In this document: positions 25,993 through 33,968 of the stretch, piece after piece
How positions within the stretch are numbered: the first letter of the stretch is position 1
How the letters are laid out: the number at the start of each line of letters is the position of its first letter
Notes under the pieces: model-generated
Database searches by the model: none
Seen by the model: only the letters and a program-made list of their open reading frames with translations
Told to the model about the DNA's origin: nothing
Position numbers and translations under genes: made by a program
Source of the DNA: Roseomonas sp.
GTDB lineage: Bacteria; Pseudomonadota; Alphaproteobacteria; Acetobacterales; Acetobacteraceae
Length of the DNA stretch: 64,000 nt
Assembly: GCA_020249465.1 (NCBI GenBank)
Contig: JADCFP010000084.1
Location: 21,436 to 85,435 of the forward strand
Direction: 5' to 3'

Positions 25993-26159
25993 AAGTCAAC
26001 AGGGAGGCTTCACGTCTGGGAGACGAGGGATCAAGAGACCCCTTCCGAACAACGTCGGATGGCCAGTTTATAGCCGCTCTCGCTCTGGTTGTGGTTCCCG
26101 TTCTCGACTACACGGCCATGCGTTGGATGCATAGCTCAGCCCTAGTCTGTAATATTCTG
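25993..26159 (-). other. Gene-free stretch, possible 3' UTR small RNA
   Basis: No protein gene fits here. On the minus strand the segment runs from the LysR stop to a strong terminator. It contains a small hairpin CGTCT-CCC-AGACG at 26013-26025 and a CCTCCC motif, and is less GC-rich than the genes around it. It could be a long 3' UTR or a released small RNA. On the plus strand nothing is recognised; a TAGCTCAG string near 26130 is not part of a tRNA. Confidence 0.3.
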
Positions 26160-27050
26160 TCACACCGCGCCGGTGAGTTCCGCCACCAGAAAGTCCCGAA
26201 ACACCGCTACACGCTTGGAATGCCTCATTTCTTCCGGATAGACGAAATAAGCCTCAATCTTCGGCCCCTTCACGCCTGGCAGCACCTGGACGAAATCATC
26301 CAGCTCCGCCCCAATGTAATCGGGCAGTGCCGCCAACCCCAAGCCACTACGGACCGCCTGCACCATGCCGGGCATGGAATTGAGCTCCACCGCCGCGCGC
26401 CTGGCCGTGCCGGGGCGGCGGCCGACCTCGGCTAGCCAATTGATGTTGTCAATCGGCGGTTGATAATCGCCATAGATGATCAGCCGATGCGCATCCAAAT
26501 CCTCGGGCCGTTGCGGAATGCCGATGGTCTTCAGATAGGAAGCGGCACCACAAATCCGCCAACCAAAACTGGCGATATGGCGCTGAATCAATTCGGGTTG
26601 ACGTGGCGCATGCATGCGAATGGCGACATCAGCTTCGCGCATGGCGATATCCAGATCCGAATCATCCAATAGCAGCGTCACGCTGATTTCGGGATGGATA
26701 TCGAGCAGCTTCTTCAAACGTGGCGCCAACCAGGTACTGCCAAAGCCAATGGTGGACGTGACCTTGAGCCGCCCTGCCGGACGCTCTCGGCTTTCCGTCA
26801 ACATGGTCTCGGTCATCGCGAGTTTCGCGAAAACCTCGCGCACGGTGCGGTTCAGGGTTTCGCCCTGTTCGGTCAGGATCAGGCCGCGCGCATGGCGATG
26901 AAATAGCGGCACATTCAGCGCTTCTTCCAATGCCTGGATTTGCCGTGATACCGCAGATTGGCTGAGGTTCAGTGTCTCACCCGCATGGGTGAAGGACCCG
27001 GCCTCCGCCACTGCATGAAAAATACGCAGCTTGTCCCAATCCGTTGGCAT
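26160..27050 (-). CDS. LysR-family transcriptional regulator
   Basis: A 296-residue LysR regulator. The winged helix at residues 1-65 reads DKLRIFHAVAEAGSFTHAGETLNLSQSAVSRQIQALEEALNVPLFHR, followed by a co-inducer domain with GRLKVTSTIGFGSTWLAPRL near 93 and a DLDIAMREADVAIRM block near 130. The start overlaps the trxB stop by one base (TGATG), so it is coupled to thioredoxin reductase, an unusual partner for a LysR protein that suggests redox or oxidative-stress control. A terminator follows at 25955-25992. Confidence 0.93.
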   Translation of the reverse strand: MPTDWDKLRIFHAVAEAGSFTHAGETLNLSQSAVSRQIQALEEALNVPLFHRHARGLILTEQGETLNRTVREVFAKLAMTETMLTESRERPAGRLKVTSTIGFGSTWLAPRLKKLLDIHPEISVTLLLDDSDLDIAMREADVAIRMHAPRQPELIQRHIASFGWRICGAASYLKTIGIPQRPEDLDAHRLIIYGDYQPPIDNINWLAEVGRRPGTARRAAVELNSMPGMVQAVRSGLGLAALPDYIGAELDDFVQVLPGVKGPKIEAYFVYPEEMRHSKRVAVFRDFLVAELTGAV

Positions 27051-28030
27051 CAGGCTGCCGCCGCGTGGCCTGCTTCCAGGGCGGCGAGGTATTTTTCTGC
27101 TTCAAGCGCTGCCATGCAACCCGTACCGGCGGCGGTGACGGCCTGGCGATAAATCTTGTCCTGCACGTCGCCGGCAGCGAAGACGCCAGGGATAGAGGTA
27201 CGCGTGCTGCCGGGTGTGGTTTCGATATAGCCTTCCGCGTCCATGCCGATCTGGCCTTGGAAAAGCGCGGTTGCGGGCGAATGGCCGATGGCGACGAAAA
27301 CGCCATCCACCTTCAATTCGCGCGCCTCACCCGTGATGCGATCACGCAGCGCCAAGCCGCGCGCCACCGGCATGCGGCCCGATGTATCGGCCAGCACTTC
27401 TTCCGTCAGCGTATTCCACATAATCGAAACATTCGGCTTGGCGAAAAGCCGCTGTTGCAGGATTTTCTCAGACCGCAAGGAATCGCGCCGATGGATCAGC
27501 GTGACATGGCGCGCGAGGTTGGAAAGATAGAGCGCTTCCTCGGTTGCGGAATTGCCGCCGCCAATCACCGCCACATCCTTGCCGCGATAAAAGAAGCCAT
27601 CGCAGGTGGCGCAAGCGGAAACGCCAAAACCGCCTAATTCCTTCTCCCCCGGAATGCCAAGCCAACGTGCTTGCGCGCCGGTTGCGATCACCAGTGCATC
27701 CGCAACATAAACATCACCCGAATCGCCCACCGCTCGGAAGGGCCGGCGTGAGAGATCAATGGAGGTAATGACATCCTGCACCACCTTGGTGCCGCAATGC
27801 GTCGCTTGCGCGGCCATCTGGTCCATCAGCCAGGGGCCTTGCACGGCTTCCGCAAAGCCCGGGTAGTTTTCCACATCTGTGGTGATCGTCAGCTGGCCAC
27901 CAGGCTGCATCCCCGCCACCAGTAGTGGCGCAAGCCCAGCGCGCGCCGCATAGATCGCCGCCGTATAGCCGGCCGGCCCGGCGCCCAGAATGAGTAGCTT
28001 GCTTTGAAATGTCTCGGCCACGATCCGCAC
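27050..28030 (-). CDS. trxB: Thioredoxin reductase
   Basis: A 326-residue flavoprotein that uses NADPH to reduce thioredoxin. The FAD site [17 protein letters not shown] is at residues 17-32, the redox-active pair is Cys140/Cys143 in [15 protein letters not shown], the NADPH site [14 protein letters not shown] follows near 157, and the second FAD motif [34 protein letters not shown] is near 280. Length and motif order are canonical. It diverges from the Lrp gene, a pairing seen in other alphaproteobacteria, and is coupled to lysR downstream. Confidence 0.97.
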   Translation of the reverse strand: MRIVAETFQSKLLILGAGPAGYTAAIYAARAGLAPLLVAGMQPGGQLTITTDVENYPGFAEAVQGPWLMDQMAAQATHCGTKVVQDVITSIDLSRRPFRAVGDSGDVYVADALVIATGAQARWLGIPGEKELGGFGVSACATCDGFFYRGKDVAVIGGGNSATEEALYLSNLARHVTLIHRRDSLRSEKILQQRLFAKPNVSIMWNTLTEEVLADTSGRMPVARGLALRDRITGEARELKVDGVFVAIGHSPATALFQGQIGMDAEGYIETTPGSTRTSIPGVFAAGDVQDKIYRQAVTAAGTGCMAALEAEKYLAALEAGHAAAA

Positions 28031-28148
28031 CCCTGAATTTTCTCACCTGATATCGGCCAGCCGCCCCTTTCGGGCAAGCGGTGGCGTAGCCAATGGAGCA
28101 TCTTGAAATGATATTGCGCGGCGGGCCGATTTTGAGCAATGAAGACCC

Positions 28149-28637
28149 GTGCCCAATCCCAAGACCCCCGCCCCCGATCCGGCCCTGGATACCCTGGACC
28201 GTCAGATTCTGGCGGAGCTTCAGGCCGATGGCCGCATCACCAATGTGGAACTGGCGCGCCGCGTCAATCTCTCCGCGCCGCCCTGCCTCCGGCGTGTGCG
28301 GCGGCTGGAAGAAGAAGCCGTTATTCGCGGCTATCACGCGGATCTCGACCCCACCGCGCTCGGGTGGGAGGTGATGTTCTTCGCGCTGGTCGGCCTTGAA
28401 TCACAAAAGCAATCCGTGCTGGATGCCTTTGAGGCTTTGGCGACATCCTGGCCGGAGGTGCGCGAATGCCACATGATCCGGGGTGGTGGGGATTTTCTAC
28501 TGCGACTCGTGGCGCGCAATACGGCGCATGAGAATGAATTGACCGCGCGGCTGACGGGGGCGGCGAATGTGCTGCGCGTGCAGACCTTGCAGACAATCCG
28601 CACCGCGAAGGATGCGGCGGGCGTGCCGCTCGGTTAA
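28149..28637 (+). CDS. Lrp/AsnC-family transcriptional regulator
   Basis: A 162-residue regulator. The N-terminal HTH reads DTLDRQILAELQADGRITNVELARRVNLSAPPCLRRVRRLEEEAVIRGYHADLD over residues 14-67, and the C-terminal RAM domain has EVMFFALVGLE and RECHMIRGGGDFLLRLVA, the effector-binding fold of an octamer. The start is GTG 28149. It diverges from trxB, so the 118-base gap is probably its target. The stop overlaps the convergent DUF429-like gene by four bases. Confidence 0.93.
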   Translation: MPNPKTPAPDPALDTLDRQILAELQADGRITNVELARRVNLSAPPCLRRVRRLEEEAVIRGYHADLDPTALGWEVMFFALVGLESQKQSVLDAFEALATSWPEVRECHMIRGGGDFLLRLVARNTAHENELTARLTGAANVLRVQTLQTIRTAKDAAGVPLG

Positions 28638-29554
28638 GGCGGCAGGGCGGTTTGGCCCAAGACCCAGCCTTCCCAGGCGCGGATCATCGGGTCGGGCGGG
28701 ATGAAATCCGGGCGCTTGCCATCCACCACGCCAATCAGGCCGAGCAGGCCGATCAGCGAATCGAATCGGTCCTCACCAGCTGGATCGGTGCCGAAGCCGG
28801 AAGTGATTGCCTCGGCCAAGGCTGCATCGGGGGTGACGTGCAGCGCGGCCATGGCATGACGCAGCGCGGGGGCGAGTGCGCGGCGCGGTGCCTCGGCGCG
28901 TTTGGACCCGGTCAATTTCAGCCTGAGATGGCGCAAGGCTTCCGCTGGATAGACCTCGGCGATGGCAAGCTGCTCAGGACGGAGCAATTCATGCAGCGGC
29001 CCGGCAAAGGGCCAAAGGCGGAAGGGCGCGCCGGCGGCAAGCGCGGGGGCGAGCCAATCACGCCAGGCGCTGATGGCGGCCTTGCCGGATTGATTGGCGC
29101 CGAGTGTCCAAAACACCGGCGCGCCGGCAGGGCGTTCTGCCGTGGCGCGATCACAAAGGCGGGACAGGCCAGAGGCATCGGGAAGGCCAAGAGCGGCCGC
29201 ATGGGCCAGGCGCGTCATGCCCTTGATGCCGCGCGACGGGTAGAAAGGGCGGGCGGGGGAGACGGTTTCAAGGGTTGGCGATACCGCGAAGAAATCCGTG
29301 TTTCCTTCGAGTCCCGCAAGAAAATCTGGGAAGCCAGCTTCGGGACGCATGGCGGCAAAGCCGCGCGGCACGCCAAGTGGCAGATCAAGCCCCAAGGCCG
29401 CTGTGCCGCCTTCCGCGATCAAATTCGCGGCCAGCCTGGCGGGGTCACCCACCAGGCGCGGGGCGCTCGCGTGCCATTGCCCTCCCTGGCGGCGGGCGAT
29501 GCTGACCCAGCGCTTGCGGGCATCAAGGCTCCAATCCGCATGGGCGGCGATCAT
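28634..29554 (-). CDS. DUF429-like protein (predicted RNase H fold)
   Basis: A 306-residue protein. It opens with AAHADWSLDARKRWVSIARR, a first strand with an Asp followed by a second strand with a basic tip, and has LGLDLPLGVPRGFA near 65, where the second acidic residue of an RNase H-like site would fall, plus EDRFDSLIGLLGLI near the C-terminus. This layout fits DUF429, thought to be a nuclease family, but I recognise it by pattern only. ATG 29554 is preferred since the strand starts there. It diverges from the cytochrome b561 gene. Confidence 0.55.
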   Translation of the reverse strand: MIAAHADWSLDARKRWVSIARRQGGQWHASAPRLVGDPARLAANLIAEGGTAALGLDLPLGVPRGFAAMRPEAGFPDFLAGLEGNTDFFAVSPTLETVSPARPFYPSRGIKGMTRLAHAAALGLPDASGLSRLCDRATAERPAGAPVFWTLGANQSGKAAISAWRDWLAPALAAGAPFRLWPFAGPLHELLRPEQLAIAEVYPAEALRHLRLKLTGSKRAEAPRRALAPALRHAMAALHVTPDAALAEAITSGFGTDPAGEDRFDSLIGLLGLIGVVDGKRPDFIPPDPMIRAWEGWVLGQTALPP

Positions 29555-29622
29555 GGTGCGAAACTCCTCGCGCGCGCGGCGCGCTTCGTGCCATGCTGAC
29601 GGCAATAAGATGGGAGAGTATC

Positions 29623-30201
29623 ATGGTTGGCATGGCAGCTTTGACGCCCAAGGGGGCGGATGCGGCGCATCCGGCAGGGCAATATGGCGCGATTGCGAAG
29701 CTGTTTCACTGGGTGACGCTAAGCCTGATGCTGGTGGCGCTGCCGCTTGGTTTCGTCATCCAGCATGTGAAGGATGCGAGCAAGATGGGGTTTTACGCGC
29801 TGCATGAAAGCGCGGGGCTGACCATTCTGTTCGTGGCGCTGGCGCGGCTGGCCTGGCGTTGGCTGAGCCCGCCACCGAGCCTGCCCAATGATATGCCGAA
29901 GATGATGCGCGCCGCCGCAGCCGCCGTGCATCATTCGCTTTATGCGCTGCTGATCCTGCAACCGATTCTTGGCTTCATGGCGACCAATGCCTGGGGCTTC
30001 CCGATGCGGGGAGCGACTGCCTATCTTGGCTTCATCGAGTTCCCGAAATTCATGGAAGCCTGGGAAAGCTTGGCCAAAATCCTATCGCTACTGCACAGTA
30101 TTGGCGGCTGGCTTTTGGTGGTGCTGATTGCGCTGCACATCGGCGGCGCGCTGTTCCACCACGCCATCAGGCGTGATGGAACGCTGATGCGCATGATCTG
30201 A
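29623..30201 (+). CDS. Cytochrome b561
   Basis: A 192-residue inner-membrane dihaem electron carrier. Four hydrophobic segments carry the usual histidines: KLFHWVTLSLMLVALPLGFVI, FYALHESAGLTILFVALARLAWRWLSPPP, VHHSLYALLILQPILGFMATNAWG and LLHSIGGWLLVVLIALHIGGALFHHAI. The WRWLSPPPSLP loop is a family hallmark. Such proteins pass electrons from quinol to acceptors including superoxide or exported enzymes. ATG 29623 follows a GGGAGA ribosome site; 29593 would add ten residues. Confidence 0.9.
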   Translation: MVGMAALTPKGADAAHPAGQYGAIAKLFHWVTLSLMLVALPLGFVIQHVKDASKMGFYALHESAGLTILFVALARLAWRWLSPPPSLPNDMPKMMRAAAAAVHHSLYALLILQPILGFMATNAWGFPMRGATAYLGFIEFPKFMEAWESLAKILSLLHSIGGWLLVVLIALHIGGALFHHAIRRDGTLMRMI

Positions 30202-30211
30202 AGCGGGCGGT

Positions 30212-30574
30212 TCAGCCCGGATCGCCGGAAAGCCCGGCGATCATCTGGTCATTGATGTCAATCAGGAAGGCAATATCCGGTTCCTGATTGTCCATTTCGC
30301 GTTGTACGCCGCGGCCAAGGCGCATGATGCCAACGCGGGTGGCTTCGGGAAGCTGATTTTCCGGATTGATCAGCGCCGCTTCGATGGCGAACCAAAGGCG
30401 CCGATTATCGGCAACGGCCCTGGCGCGATCTATCGCATCGCCATTGAGCGCGGCCTTGAGGCCGTAATTGATGCGGCGGAAGACATCGGCTTCCTGTTCG
30501 CGCAGGGTGCGAGTGCGTTGCGTAGCACCATAGCCACGCGGTCCAACCATTTGATTCATGGGCGCCGCCGTCAT
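30212..30574 (-). CDS. flaF: Flagellin regulator FlaF
   Basis: A 120-residue cytosolic helper of flagellin synthesis and secretion, found only in alphaproteobacteria. The core shows REQEADVFRRINYGLKAA, LWFAIEAALINPENQLPE and REMDNQEPDIAFLIDINDQMIAGLS. In Caulobacter FlaF works against FlbT to allow flagellin translation. Its ATG overlaps the flbT stop (ATGA at 30571-30574), so the two are made together. It is the last gene of the flagellin-flbT-flaF block. Confidence 0.9.
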   Translation of the reverse strand: MTAAPMNQMVGPRGYGATQRTRTLREQEADVFRRINYGLKAALNGDAIDRARAVADNRRLWFAIEAALINPENQLPEATRVGIMRLGRGVQREMDNQEPDIAFLIDINDQMIAGLSGDPG

Positions 30575-30996
30575 TCAGCCGTTGTTGCAAATTGCGCAAT
30601 GGGTGCCAAGCCCAGCACCACTTCTTCATGCCGCATGACACGACGAGCGACTTTCAATGCCTGGTAGCATTGGTCTTCTTCCGCCAGCGCCAGCGCGCGA
30701 TCAAGATATTCCCGCGCAAGGTTGGATGTGGTCGCTTCCTTGAATTCAGCGATACGTTGCTTCGCTTCTTCAAGCCCGGCCTTTCTTTCTTCATGATCGC
30801 CGATATAGGCGGTCTGCAAAGCGAAATAGATGCGCCGCGCCGGGGTATCGGCCATGTCGGGCGTCATCAATTGCTTGCCGAACAGGAAGCGTGCCTTGGC
30901 GGTGAGTTCGATTCGTGCGCGGTTGCGGAAGCGAATGGGTGCGCCATTGACGATCATCATGTCGCCTTGGCGGAGTTCTAGAACGAGGGTAGACAT
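30571..30996 (-). CDS. flbT: Flagellin post-transcriptional regulator FlbT
   Basis: A 141-residue FlbT protein (MSTLVLELRQGDMMIVNGAPIRFRN at the N-terminus, ARIELTAKARFLFGKQLM, then ARRIYFALQTAYIGD and YYQALK-like CYQALKVARRVMRHE). In Caulobacter FlbT binds the 5' leader of flagellin mRNA and promotes its decay until the hook is built. Two flagellin genes with conserved leaders lie just upstream here, which fits the same role. It is coupled to flaF by an ATGA overlap. Confidence 0.92.
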   Translation of the reverse strand: MSTLVLELRQGDMMIVNGAPIRFRNRARIELTAKARFLFGKQLMTPDMADTPARRIYFALQTAYIGDHEERKAGLEEAKQRIAEFKEATTSNLAREYLDRALALAEEDQCYQALKVARRVMRHEEVVLGLAPIAQFATTAE

Positions 30997-31023
30997 TTTT
31001 TGTCTCCGTAAGTGGGTTGGGGC

Positions 31024-31050
31024 GGCGGCCCCGGACCAGCCGGGGCCGCC
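31024..31050 (-). terminator. Hairpin after the first flagellin gene
   Basis: GGCGGCCCCGG and its exact complement form an 11-bp stem around ACCAG, eight bases past the flagellin stop. No T run follows on the minus strand, so it may protect or process the flagellin mRNA end and set the flagellin level apart from flbT and flaF rather than end all transcripts. Confidence 0.55.
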
Positions 31051-31058
31051 ATTTAGCG

Positions 31059-31889
31059 TTAGCGGAAGAGGCTGAGCAGAACCTGCGGCCCCTGATTCGC
31101 AATACCAAGTGTCTGGATACCAAGCTGCTGTCGAGTTTGGAGTGCCTGTAGCTTGGAACTTTCCTTCGCCAGATCGGCATCCACAAGCGCGCCAAGACCT
31201 TCATTCATGGCGTCAACTTTTTTGGAGTTATAGGTGATCTGGTTTTCGACATACTGCATATTCGCACCGAACTTGTTCAGCGCGGTGGAAATCAGCCCGT
31301 CAATATCATCGAAGTCACCACCGCTCGCAATCATGGCCTGCGCCGCAGATGCAGTCAGGGGCGGGGTAGTGGAAAGCTTCAAGGTTGTGCCATCCACAGC
31401 GTTGATCGTGAAAGTGCCGCCACCTTCATTGCGGATACCTGTGATGTCACCACCCGCGGGGCCGGCGGTATTCAGCAGCGTACGGCCATTATAGGTGGCG
31501 TCATCAATGAAGTCAGAAATCTGCGTGGTCAGCAGGGTATACTGCGTTTCGTACTGAGCCCGCTGATCACCGTTGATCGCGCCATCGGCCAAGCGCGTCA
31601 GCGTGGCGCGAACCTGCTTCATGGTATCAGATACCACCGAAAGCGAAGCAAAGGTGGTTTGCAGAACACCCTTCACACCGCCGAGCTGTTCGCCCACCGC
31701 CGTGACGCCTGCCACGTCGGAACGCACGGCCTGGGCCACGGCGAAGGCGCCGCCATCATCCTTGGCGTCCGCAACGCGGTAGCCGGTGGAAACGCGCTTC
31801 TGCACACCGGACAATTCAGAGTTAGTCTGATTGAGGGATTGCAGGGCGAAAACGGCCTGACGATTGGTATTGACAGAATTGAACGACAT
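31059..31889 (-). CDS. Flagellin, copy 1
   Basis: A 276-residue filament protein. The conserved ends are present: N-terminal SFNSVNTNRQAVFALQSLNQTNSELSGVQKRVSTGYRVADAKDDGGAFAVAQAVRSDVAG, and C-terminal KFGANMQYVENQITYNSKKVDAMNEGLGALVDADLAKESSKLQALQTRQQLGIQTLGIANQGPQVLLSLFR, which pack as the coiled-coil core. The middle is short, typical of small alphaproteobacterial flagellins. It is closely similar to copy 2 at 32203. A CtrA-like site and a shared leader block lie upstream. FlbT and FlaF are encoded directly downstream. Confidence 0.95.
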   Translation of the reverse strand: MSFNSVNTNRQAVFALQSLNQTNSELSGVQKRVSTGYRVADAKDDGGAFAVAQAVRSDVAGVTAVGEQLGGVKGVLQTTFASLSVVSDTMKQVRATLTRLADGAINGDQRAQYETQYTLLTTQISDFIDDATYNGRTLLNTAGPAGGDITGIRNEGGGTFTINAVDGTTLKLSTTPPLTASAAQAMIASGGDFDDIDGLISTALNKFGANMQYVENQITYNSKKVDAMNEGLGALVDADLAKESSKLQALQTRQQLGIQTLGIANQGPQVLLSLFR

Positions 31890-31951
31890 TGGGGTCTTCC
31901 CCTTTCTATTGGCGTTCGCTCTACCCTGAGTAGCGATAGCCAGTTCGACAT

Positions 31952-32008
31952 CCGCTTTTTGCGGCGCCCCTCATACTTGCCCGAGGAAAGTTAACAAAAG
32001 CTAAATGC
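31952..32008 (-). promoter_or_regulatory. Flagellin 1 promoter/leader with CtrA-like site
   Basis: On the minus strand TTTA-N7-TTAAC (31990-32005) matches the CtrA box TTAA-N7-TTAAC with one mismatch. It lies in a larger block (31980-32008) that is repeated upstream of flagellin 2. A second shared block, CGCCGCAAAAAGCGG (31952-31966), lies exactly 13 bases further on in both copies and 62 bases before the start codon. The rest of the 313-base gap 31890-32202 holds only the flagellin 2 hairpin and no gene. Confidence 0.6.
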
Positions 32009-32147
32009 AAACCAAAAAACCTAAGACCCGGTCAATTTTTTTTAAGCAAAGCTTAGCGGTTGCATTAAGGCGCAAGCTTTGCACCAGGATTGGGCCTCGT
32101 TGGGCTGGTCGGGGCGCTCACCAAGCAGATAAGGGGCGCCCAAAGTG

Positions 32148-32176
32148 CATGCGCCCGGCACGGGGCCGGGCGCATG
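32148..32176 (-). terminator. Hairpin after the second flagellin gene
   Basis: CATGCGCCCGGC and its exact complement form a 12-bp stem with a five-base loop, 26 bases past the flagellin 2 stop. The minus-strand sequence after it has only a short T group, so it is a modest terminator or an mRNA-stabilising hairpin. Confidence 0.55.
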
Positions 32177-32202
32177 GGCGTGTATTTCGGGGGGAAGAAG
32201 TT

Positions 32203-33036
32203 TTAGCGGAAGAGCCCAAGCAGAACCTGCGGCCCCTGATTGGCCAGGCCCAAGGTTTGCACCCCAAGCTGCTGTCGAACTTTCAGCGCTTCAAGCGTAG
32301 AACTTTCCTTGGCAAGGTCAGCATCCACCAGCGCGCCAAGCCCGCCTTCCATGGCATCCACCTTCTTCGCGTTATAGCTGATCTGATTATCGACAAAGGC
32401 CATGGAGGCGCCAAAGGTATTGAGCGCGGTGGAGATTTGCTTGTCTACGCTATCAAAGGTGCCGGCATTGGCGATCCAGGTTTGCGCGGCGCTCGCTGTT
32501 AGGGGCGGGGTGGTGGATATCTTCAGATTCGCGCCATTAATTGCACTGATGGTGAACGTACCACCACCTTCATTTCGAATGGCGGTGATGTCGCCACCAC
32601 CGTTAGCGGTATCGGTCGAAAGCAGCGAGCGCCCGTTATACGTGGCATCATCCACGAATTTGCCGACCTGATCGGACAGGAGCCTGTATTGCGTTTCATA
32701 CTGCGTGCGCTGATCGGTGCTGATGGATCCATCTGCCAGTCGGGTCAGCACCCCGCGAATCTGCTTCATGGTATCGGAAACAACGGAAAGCGCGGCAAAG
32801 GTGGTTTCCAGAACACCCTTAACGCCGCCAAGCTGTTCGCCAACCGCGATAACACCCGCCACATCGGAACGAACCGCCTGCGCCACAGCGAATGCGCCAC
32901 CGTCATCCTTGGCATCAGAAACACGGTAGCCCGTGGAAACCCGCTTCTGCGTGACCGAAATCTCCGCATTGGTATTATTGAGCGACTGGAGCGCAATCAA
33001 CGCTTGCGAATTCGTATTGATCGAGTTCATCGGCAT
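32203..33036 (-). CDS. Flagellin, copy 2
   Basis: A 277-residue flagellin with the same architecture as copy 1: NSINTNSQALIALQSLNNTNAEISVTQKRVSTGYRVSDAKDDGGAFAVAQAVRSDVAG at the N-terminus and NQISYNAKKVDAMEGGLGALVDADLAKESSTLEALKVRQQLGVQTLGLANQGPQVLLGLFR at the C-terminus. Differences are spread along the gene and there is no sign of decay, so both copies are probably expressed and may mix in one filament. The start is ATG 33036, with no clear ribosome site, which suits control through the leader. Confidence 0.95.
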   Translation of the reverse strand: MPMNSINTNSQALIALQSLNNTNAEISVTQKRVSTGYRVSDAKDDGGAFAVAQAVRSDVAGVIAVGEQLGGVKGVLETTFAALSVVSDTMKQIRGVLTRLADGSISTDQRTQYETQYRLLSDQVGKFVDDATYNGRSLLSTDTANGGGDITAIRNEGGGTFTISAINGANLKISTTPPLTASAAQTWIANAGTFDSVDKQISTALNTFGASMAFVDNQISYNAKKVDAMEGGLGALVDADLAKESSTLEALKVRQQLGVQTLGLANQGPQVLLGLFR

Positions 33037-33097
33037 CGGAGTTTTTCCGTTCCAACGGCGCCGACCTCATGCAAGATCTATAGCGCCTTTTGTTCCA

Positions 33098-33154
33098 CCG
33101 CATTTTGCGACGTGGGTCGACTAAACCCGGAAAAAGTTAATAAAGTCTAAATGC
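33098..33154 (-). promoter_or_regulatory. Flagellin 2 promoter/leader with CtrA-like site
   Basis: The twin of the block before flagellin 1. TTTA-N7-TTAAC lies at 33136-33151 on the minus strand, inside the shared block 33126-33154. CGTCGCAAAATGCGG (33098-33112) follows after the same 13-base gap and starts 61 bases before the ATG. Conservation in spacing as well as sequence points to a common promoter and leader. Confidence 0.6.
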
Positions 33155-33189
33155 GCGCCGAATTTTTTTACTTCCGGGCAATTTTCCTT

Positions 33190-33228
33190 AAAAAAAAGAT
33201 GAACGGGCGGGCTGAGTTGCGCCCGCCC
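33190..33228 (-). terminator. Intrinsic terminator of efp
   Basis: On the minus strand GGGCGGGC and GCCCGCCC form an 8-bp stem around an eight-base loop, then GTTCATC and nine T follow. It starts nine bases after the efp stop and is a textbook Rho-independent terminator that insulates the flagellin genes. Confidence 0.85.
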
Positions 33229-33236
33229 ATCCCGCC

Positions 33237-33803
33237 TTATTTCGCCCTTTCATAATAAGTGCCATCGGCGGTCTTGACCACAATCTTTTCACCCGCCGTG
33301 ATAAAGGGCGGCACCATCACCTTGACTCCATTGGAAAGCACTGCCGGCTTGTAGGAGGATGACGCGGTCTGGCCCTTCACCACCGGGTCGGCTTCCACAA
33401 TCTCAAGCGTCACGGTCTCGGGCAGGTCCATCGAAACAGGCTCACCTTCGATCAGCTTGACGTTGACCGTCATGTTTTCCTGCAAATATGGCAGGCGTTC
33501 GCCCAGGATATCCTTGGGCACCAGGGTTTGTTCGAAGGTTTCCGGGTCCATCAGGACCAGGTTTTCGCCATCCTCATAGGAATAGGTGAATTCCTTATCC
33601 TCGGTGGTCAGGCGTTCCACCGTATCGGCGGTGCGCCAACGCTGGTCCTTCTTGGCGCCGGTCTTCACATTGCGCATTTCCACCTGAATAACCGCCGCGC
33701 CCTTGCCGGGGATCATGATGTTCTGCTTCAGAATGGTGTAGCGCTGGCCTTCAAATTCAATGACCATACCGGCGCGCATCTGGTTGGCTTGCATCTTCGC
33801 CAT
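33237..33803 (-). CDS. efp: Translation elongation factor P
   Basis: A 188-residue EF-P, which relieves ribosome stalling at proline runs. The three-barrel layout is intact: QANQMRAGMVIEFEGQRYTILKQNIMIPGKGAAVIQVEMRNVKTGAK in domain I, with the tip loop PGKG placing Lys34 at the modified position; EFTYSYEDGENLVLMDPETFEQ in domain II; and the C-terminal signature KPAVLSNGVKVMVPPFITAGEKIVVKTADGTYYERAK. No modifying enzyme gene is seen nearby. ATG 33803 matches the family start; longer frames are unsupported. Confidence 0.97.
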   Translation of the reverse strand: MAKMQANQMRAGMVIEFEGQRYTILKQNIMIPGKGAAVIQVEMRNVKTGAKKDQRWRTADTVERLTTEDKEFTYSYEDGENLVLMDPETFEQTLVPKDILGERLPYLQENMTVNVKLIEGEPVSMDLPETVTLEIVEADPVVKGQTASSSYKPAVLSNGVKVMVPPFITAGEKIVVKTADGTYYERAK

Positions 33804-33968
33804 GGGAATACCTGCATCTTCGCGGTTGAAACGGGGCCAGCCCGGGCGGGATGGCATATGCGCGCGGGTATAGGGGCCAGTGCGGGGCGCGGCAAGCTTT
33901 GGGCCGATTTGCCATGCCGCCAAACCGATCTAGGCTCACGCCACGTTCCAAGGATCAGGAGGCACGCC

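Noticed and set aside
26100..26150. A TAGCTCAG string suggesting a second tRNA.
   Set aside because: No acceptor, anticodon or T arm can be folded around it.
31952..33154. Sigma-28 or sigma-54 promoters for the flagellins.
   Set aside because: No TGGCAC-N5-TTGC is present, and the GCCGCAAA near the leader does not have a matching sigma-28 -35 element at the right spacing.
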